Shown here: positions 60,515 through 64,000 of the stretch, piece after piece
Numbering within the stretch: position 1 is the first letter of the stretch
How the letters are laid out: every line of letters begins with the position of its first letter
Assembly: GCA_023313575.1 (NCBI GenBank)
Contig: JAJTTP010000008.1
Location: 868,001-932,000 of the forward strand
DNA length: 64,000 nt
Reading direction: 5' to 3'
Origin: Eutypella sp. D-1
Taxonomy: Eukaryota; Ascomycota; Sordariomycetes; Xylariales; Diatrypaceae
The notes under the pieces: generated by a model
Database searches by the model: none
What the model saw: only the letters and a program-made list of their open reading frames with translations
Told to the model about the DNA's origin: nothing
Program-made: the position numbers and the translations under genes

Positions 60515-62150
60515 TGTGGTGGTGGTGGTCTGTTTATCTAGGGAGGAGCTCTTTTTTCTTTCTTTCTATTCTCTATTCGTTTCTGGGATTCTATCCGTTT
60601 CTGGGATCAGGAATGTCGCTCAAGCCGGTGTGAATTGCAGATCTGGCGATGAGTACTCTTTCGATAGTGTAGGCACAGAATGCATTCTCATCAGTTGATA
60701 TTTATACAGTCAGGTTACATATGTCATGCTCGGATTTAAGACCAGGAGGGTTGGGGGCGGTCACGACCGCACAATTCGGGTTCAGACTTCCCCGAGGTCG
60801 TGTCCGACCCCGTAAGCATAGCGCCGCACCTGCAGGCCCGATATATATCATGGTGTAGGAACCGGACCGGGGTGGAAGTCGCACACGGCCCTCCGTGGAT
60901 CCTCTTAGTCATGGTTTCCCCCGCTCCCGCCCTTCGAGTGCTGCTTACCTGAGTGGCTGTTCGCCCAGCATTCGCGCTCGCGCTCGCGTTACGCTTGGTA
61001 ATCCTTTTTTATGTTGCCCCACCGGTCCCCACTACGCCTTTCCTCCCGATCGAGACTTTGTACGGACATAGCCCCCCTCGAACTTGCCTGAGGTGAAGCA
61101 GGTACTATGGGAATGCCATCCCGATATCAGAGTACTTAAAGCAGTTAAGTTTGGAGGACCGAATGGGGGAAAGGACCCGACCCGAAACCCAGCCTTGCCG
61201 TGGAGTTTCACGGTGCTAGCAGTCTCTCGTCTGCGGTTCGTCATAGTCCGCTACAGGTACATGTAAAGTGTACGAGAAGAAAAGGTAGGAAAGTAAGGTT
61301 TACTGCTCTTTTAGCCCTGCGCGAGAGGATTAAGAAGGTGTGTGTGCGTGTGTGTGTGCCATTCGCTGCAAGGTGCCAGAACTCGTAACACTAGGCAACC
61401 GTGACAGGGCCTCAGGACTTGATCCTACAGGTGTTCACTGCTTTTTTAGCCTCGCGCGAGAGGATTGACCAAGTATGTGTCACCACCACAGGCCGAGCCT
61501 CCAGGCGCCCGAGTGGTGAGGCAACTGCCCCTCCCCCTTCCCCCCGCCCCCCGGTCGTCGTGATGGTGTAGGGGAACTCGGAGTTATTACGTTGGCAGGA
61601 ATTTCGAGGCCGACACGAGGCCCCCCACGCTAACTACAGCCTGCATACATACATAGGAGGACGGGAGCCAAGCTCTTCCATTGGATCAGACAATAAACAA
61701 GCAAAGCAGCTTTGTGGCTGGGCAGTTCGAGGCTGGCTCCTAATAGGGCTTTTTTTAGAAAAAAAATAATAAAATAAAATAAAACGCTTTATGCGAGGAT
61801 TTTATTACCATGCACCCCCTTAGGACCAGAGCTAACACTTCTAAGTCCGGTTCGGTAAATCTCGTAGGTCTCCTGCATTCACTCATTCGTTTTTAATGTG
61901 CTTCGTAGCAAGTACTGGAGAGCAGCGGTCAATGTAAAAGGGGGAAGATGACGTCCGAGGACTTCAGTTGATTAGCTTCGAAAAATAATCTTTTTTTTTC
62001 TTCATTCGTTCAGGTGCCTTAAACGCCGCGCTCGCCAAAAAAAAAAAGATCTCTAACCGCTGTGCACAAAAATATACATGGTCCCTATATCATCATGGGA
62101 GATCAACGAACCAAATTGGGGCCCGCGACCGGACCTATCAACATCCCATT
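60515..62150. other. intergenic region between SDR and GPI3 genes
   Basis: Promoter of the minus-strand SDR gene and 3' region of the minus-strand GPI3 gene. No coding gene is supported. A short sequence, CTGCTCTTTTAGCC followed by GCGCGAGAGGATT, occurs twice in near-identical form at about 61302-61330 and 61439-61466, a diverged direct repeat. Confidence 0.45.
61302..61466. repeat. pair of near-identical ~28-bp direct repeats
   Basis: The string CTGCT(C/T)TTTTAGCC followed by TGCGCGAGAGGATT (or CGCGCGAGAGGATT) appears at 61302-61330 and again at 61439-61466. The spacing is about 136 bases. A short duplication or two copies of a regulatory element are possible. Confidence 0.5.
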
Positions 62151-63734
62151 TCACTCGTCATCGTCGCCGGTGAACTGCTTCCGGGGCCAGTCGCGGGCGA
62201 TGTCGATCTCGTCGCGGGGCCACCACCACTCGAGGAGGACGAAGAGGAGGTAGTCGATGATGACGCAGAGGCAGAAGAGCTTGCCGGCCCAGACGCCGCA
62301 GCCGTAGTAGCGCTTGAGGCGGTCGATGAGGGCGAAGTTGCGGCCGCGGGTGGCGCTCCAGTGCTGCCCGCCGACGTCGTAGTCGTAGCCGTAGAACTCG
62401 GCGTCGCTGACGTCGCCCATGATGCCCCGGTAGACGCGCTCGGTGCGCCGCGCCACGTTGGTCCAGCTGTACATGGCCCTGACCTGGTCGTGAAAGCGCT
62501 CGGTGCGCACGCGGTTGGCCCGCAGCGCCGCGATCGCGCGCCCCGTCGCCGCCACCAGGTCGTTCTCCTCGGGCTTCGCGAACACCGTCATGTGCGAGGG
62601 CAGCACCTCGGGGATGCCGCCCACGGCGGTGCACACGACGTAGAGCCCGCAGCTGGCGGCCTCGACGATGACGGTGCCGAAGGCCTCCGTCAGGCTCGGG
62701 TGTAGGTAGATGTGGCCCTGGACCATGACGTCGCGCACGTTCTCGTGGCGCACCGGCCCGATCATCTCGACTTTGTCCTGCAGCACGTTCTGCTCGATCA
62801 TCTGCTCGAGGTCGATGGCCTTGGGGCCGGACCCGGCGATGATGAAGCGCGTGTTCGGGTGGTGCTCCAGGATGGTCGGGATGGCTGCCGTGAGGAGGTC
62901 GGTGCCCTTGTTGTAGAAGAGACGGCTGATGACGACGATTACGATGGGATCGTTAGGGCCGAGAGGGTGGGCGGGCAGCGGGTTCTGGGGGTAGGGAATA
63001 GTGGCGGGATCGGGACGAGGAAGCGGCTTGAAGTTCTCGGAGACGACAGCGTTGGGAATGACGGATACCATGAGAGGGTCCAGGGCTGCCCTCAACACGG
63101 TATTCTCTTTACTGGGGATAGCTGTTAGATTGGAAGTCTGATGTTGATGGGTTGATCTGATGGGTGATCTGATGGGTGAATCTGGTGTGGTGTAGGCTAC
63201 TTACCTCGTATGGCTGACGCATATCACATGGTCGACATCACTCAGGGTGAACTTCAACAGCTTGTTCGTAGTAATACTCGCCGCATCAGCGAAGCCGAAG
63301 AGTGAATGATCGGTAAAGACGGTGCGTAAACCCATGGTCCTCGCATGTAGGATGCCCTCCTGACAAAGACTACTCAAACTGGCATGGCCGTGAACGATCT
63401 CGATCCGCTCCCGAATTATGATATTGCGGAAGATGGGGAAAAAAGAAAAGACAGTGGGAAAGGTAGCGTTCCGGTGTATGATAAGGAAGGGCACGTAGAA
63501 GACCTTGATGCCGTTGGTCAGGTAGCGTATGCCTTTCCTGTCGTCGTAGGCATGAGTGATAACGATGACTTTATGGCCACGGTCTATCAGCTTGGAAGAG
63601 AGCTGGTAGATGTGACTCTCGACTCCTCCTGGCTGCGGAAAGAAGAAATCGCATACCATGGCGATGTTGTAGGTCCGGGGTCGGTGGTGGTGGTGATGGT
63701 GGCGGTTGGTATTGTTGTTGTTGTTGTCCGGCAT
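62151..63734 (-). CDS. GPI3: GPI3/PIG-A, GlcNAc-PI synthesis catalytic subunit
   Basis: Two exons on the minus strand, 63205-63734 and 62151-63111, join in phase to give about 496 residues. The protein is the catalytic GT4 subunit of the GPI-GlcNAc transferase, which makes GlcNAc-PI on the cytosolic face of the ER, the first step of GPI-anchor synthesis. Signatures are [78 protein letters not shown] (restored by the splice) and the [11 protein letters not shown] donor-binding motif. A hydrophobic segment [20 protein letters not shown] near the C-terminus is the single membrane anchor. The first 17 residues are Asn and His runs encoded by trinucleotide repeats. It should be essential. Confidence 0.96.
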
Positions 63735-64000
63735 CGTGGCGGTGGATGACGATGGCGATAGCGATGGCGACGGCGAGAGGATGTGCGGTTCGGACTAGAG
63801 GGATCGCGGATCATATTCGCAAAGCATATCAGAATCACGGTGTATTCCTGATATTGTGAGGCTGTGAGGGTGCGAGGTTGTAGTATCCCGAGGTCGTGAT
63901 CGGTGTGTAGGTGAAAGGTGTAGGTGTACTCTATAGAAAGTAACTCGGTACAGGTAACTATTCCAGATTTAATAAGTTTCAACCGAGCAAGCCAACAAGC
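63735..64000. promoter_or_regulatory. upstream region of GPI3
   Basis: The 266 bases upstream of the minus-strand GPI3 start, including a GAT/GGC-rich leader. No specific promoter element can be assigned, and the window ends here. Confidence 0.3.

Overview
The window is nuclear DNA of a filamentous ascomycete (Pezizomycotina, probably a Sordariomycete). The evidence is short spliceosomal introns of about 50-110 nt with GTRNGT donors and YAG acceptors, C/G-rich third codon positions, intron-containing tRNA genes, and typical ascomycete families: CAP20-type perilipin, PRM10/ThrE-like membrane protein, a fungal Zn2Cys6 regulator with an extra finger, and the peroxisomal ABCD transporter. No bacterial operons, CRISPR arrays or intact transposons are visible. 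Species cannot be named from the sequence. All gene models below were built by hand from reading frames, splice sites and family similarity, and the exon phases were checked to be consistent.

Layout. 1-5543: no gene seen, ending in a pyrimidine-rich leader. 5544-8483 (+): DENN-domain protein. 10448-13475 (+): 11-exon protein kinase-like gene with an altered catalytic loop. 13476-20628: gene-poor. 20629-23294 (+): PRM10/ThrE-like membrane protein. 25651-26317 (-): CAP20 perilipin. 26318-34050: gene-poor, with one weak two-exon small ORF (28599-28845) and several hairpins. 34051-35061 (+): aldo/keto reductase. 36510-38862 (+): large coiled-coil protein with an acidic repeat. 39960-41000 (+): decayed FAD monooxygenase. 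41936-42450 (+): small four-helix membrane protein. 42781-44380 (-): C2HC + Zn2Cys6 transcription factor. 45489-46798 (+): coproporphyrinogen III oxidase HEM13. 47592-47678 and 48640-48732 (+): tRNA-Ala(AGC) and tRNA-Lys(CTT), both with introns. 49368-51685 (-): peroxisomal ABCD half-transporter. 52707-53108 (+): DPH3. 53664-54016 (-): small secreted-type protein. 54017-59566: gene-poor, rich in G/C homopolymers. 59567-60514 (-): SDR-fold protein lacking the catalytic Tyr and Lys. 62151-63734 (-): GPI3/PIG-A.

Functionally most genes are housekeeping: haem synthesis, diphthamide synthesis, GPI-anchor synthesis, peroxisomal fatty-acid import, lipid droplets and Rab signalling. The accessory candidates are the kinase-like gene, the SDR pseudoenzyme, and the 39.9-44.4 kb block (dead monooxygenase, small membrane protein, pathway-type regulator), which looks like the remains of a secondary-metabolism locus. 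Intergenic DNA is long (over half of the window) and carries many short palindromes built on CTAG/TACCTAGGTA and several long poly-G/C tracts. I did not find a clearly new multi-gene system; the most unusual points are listed as findings.
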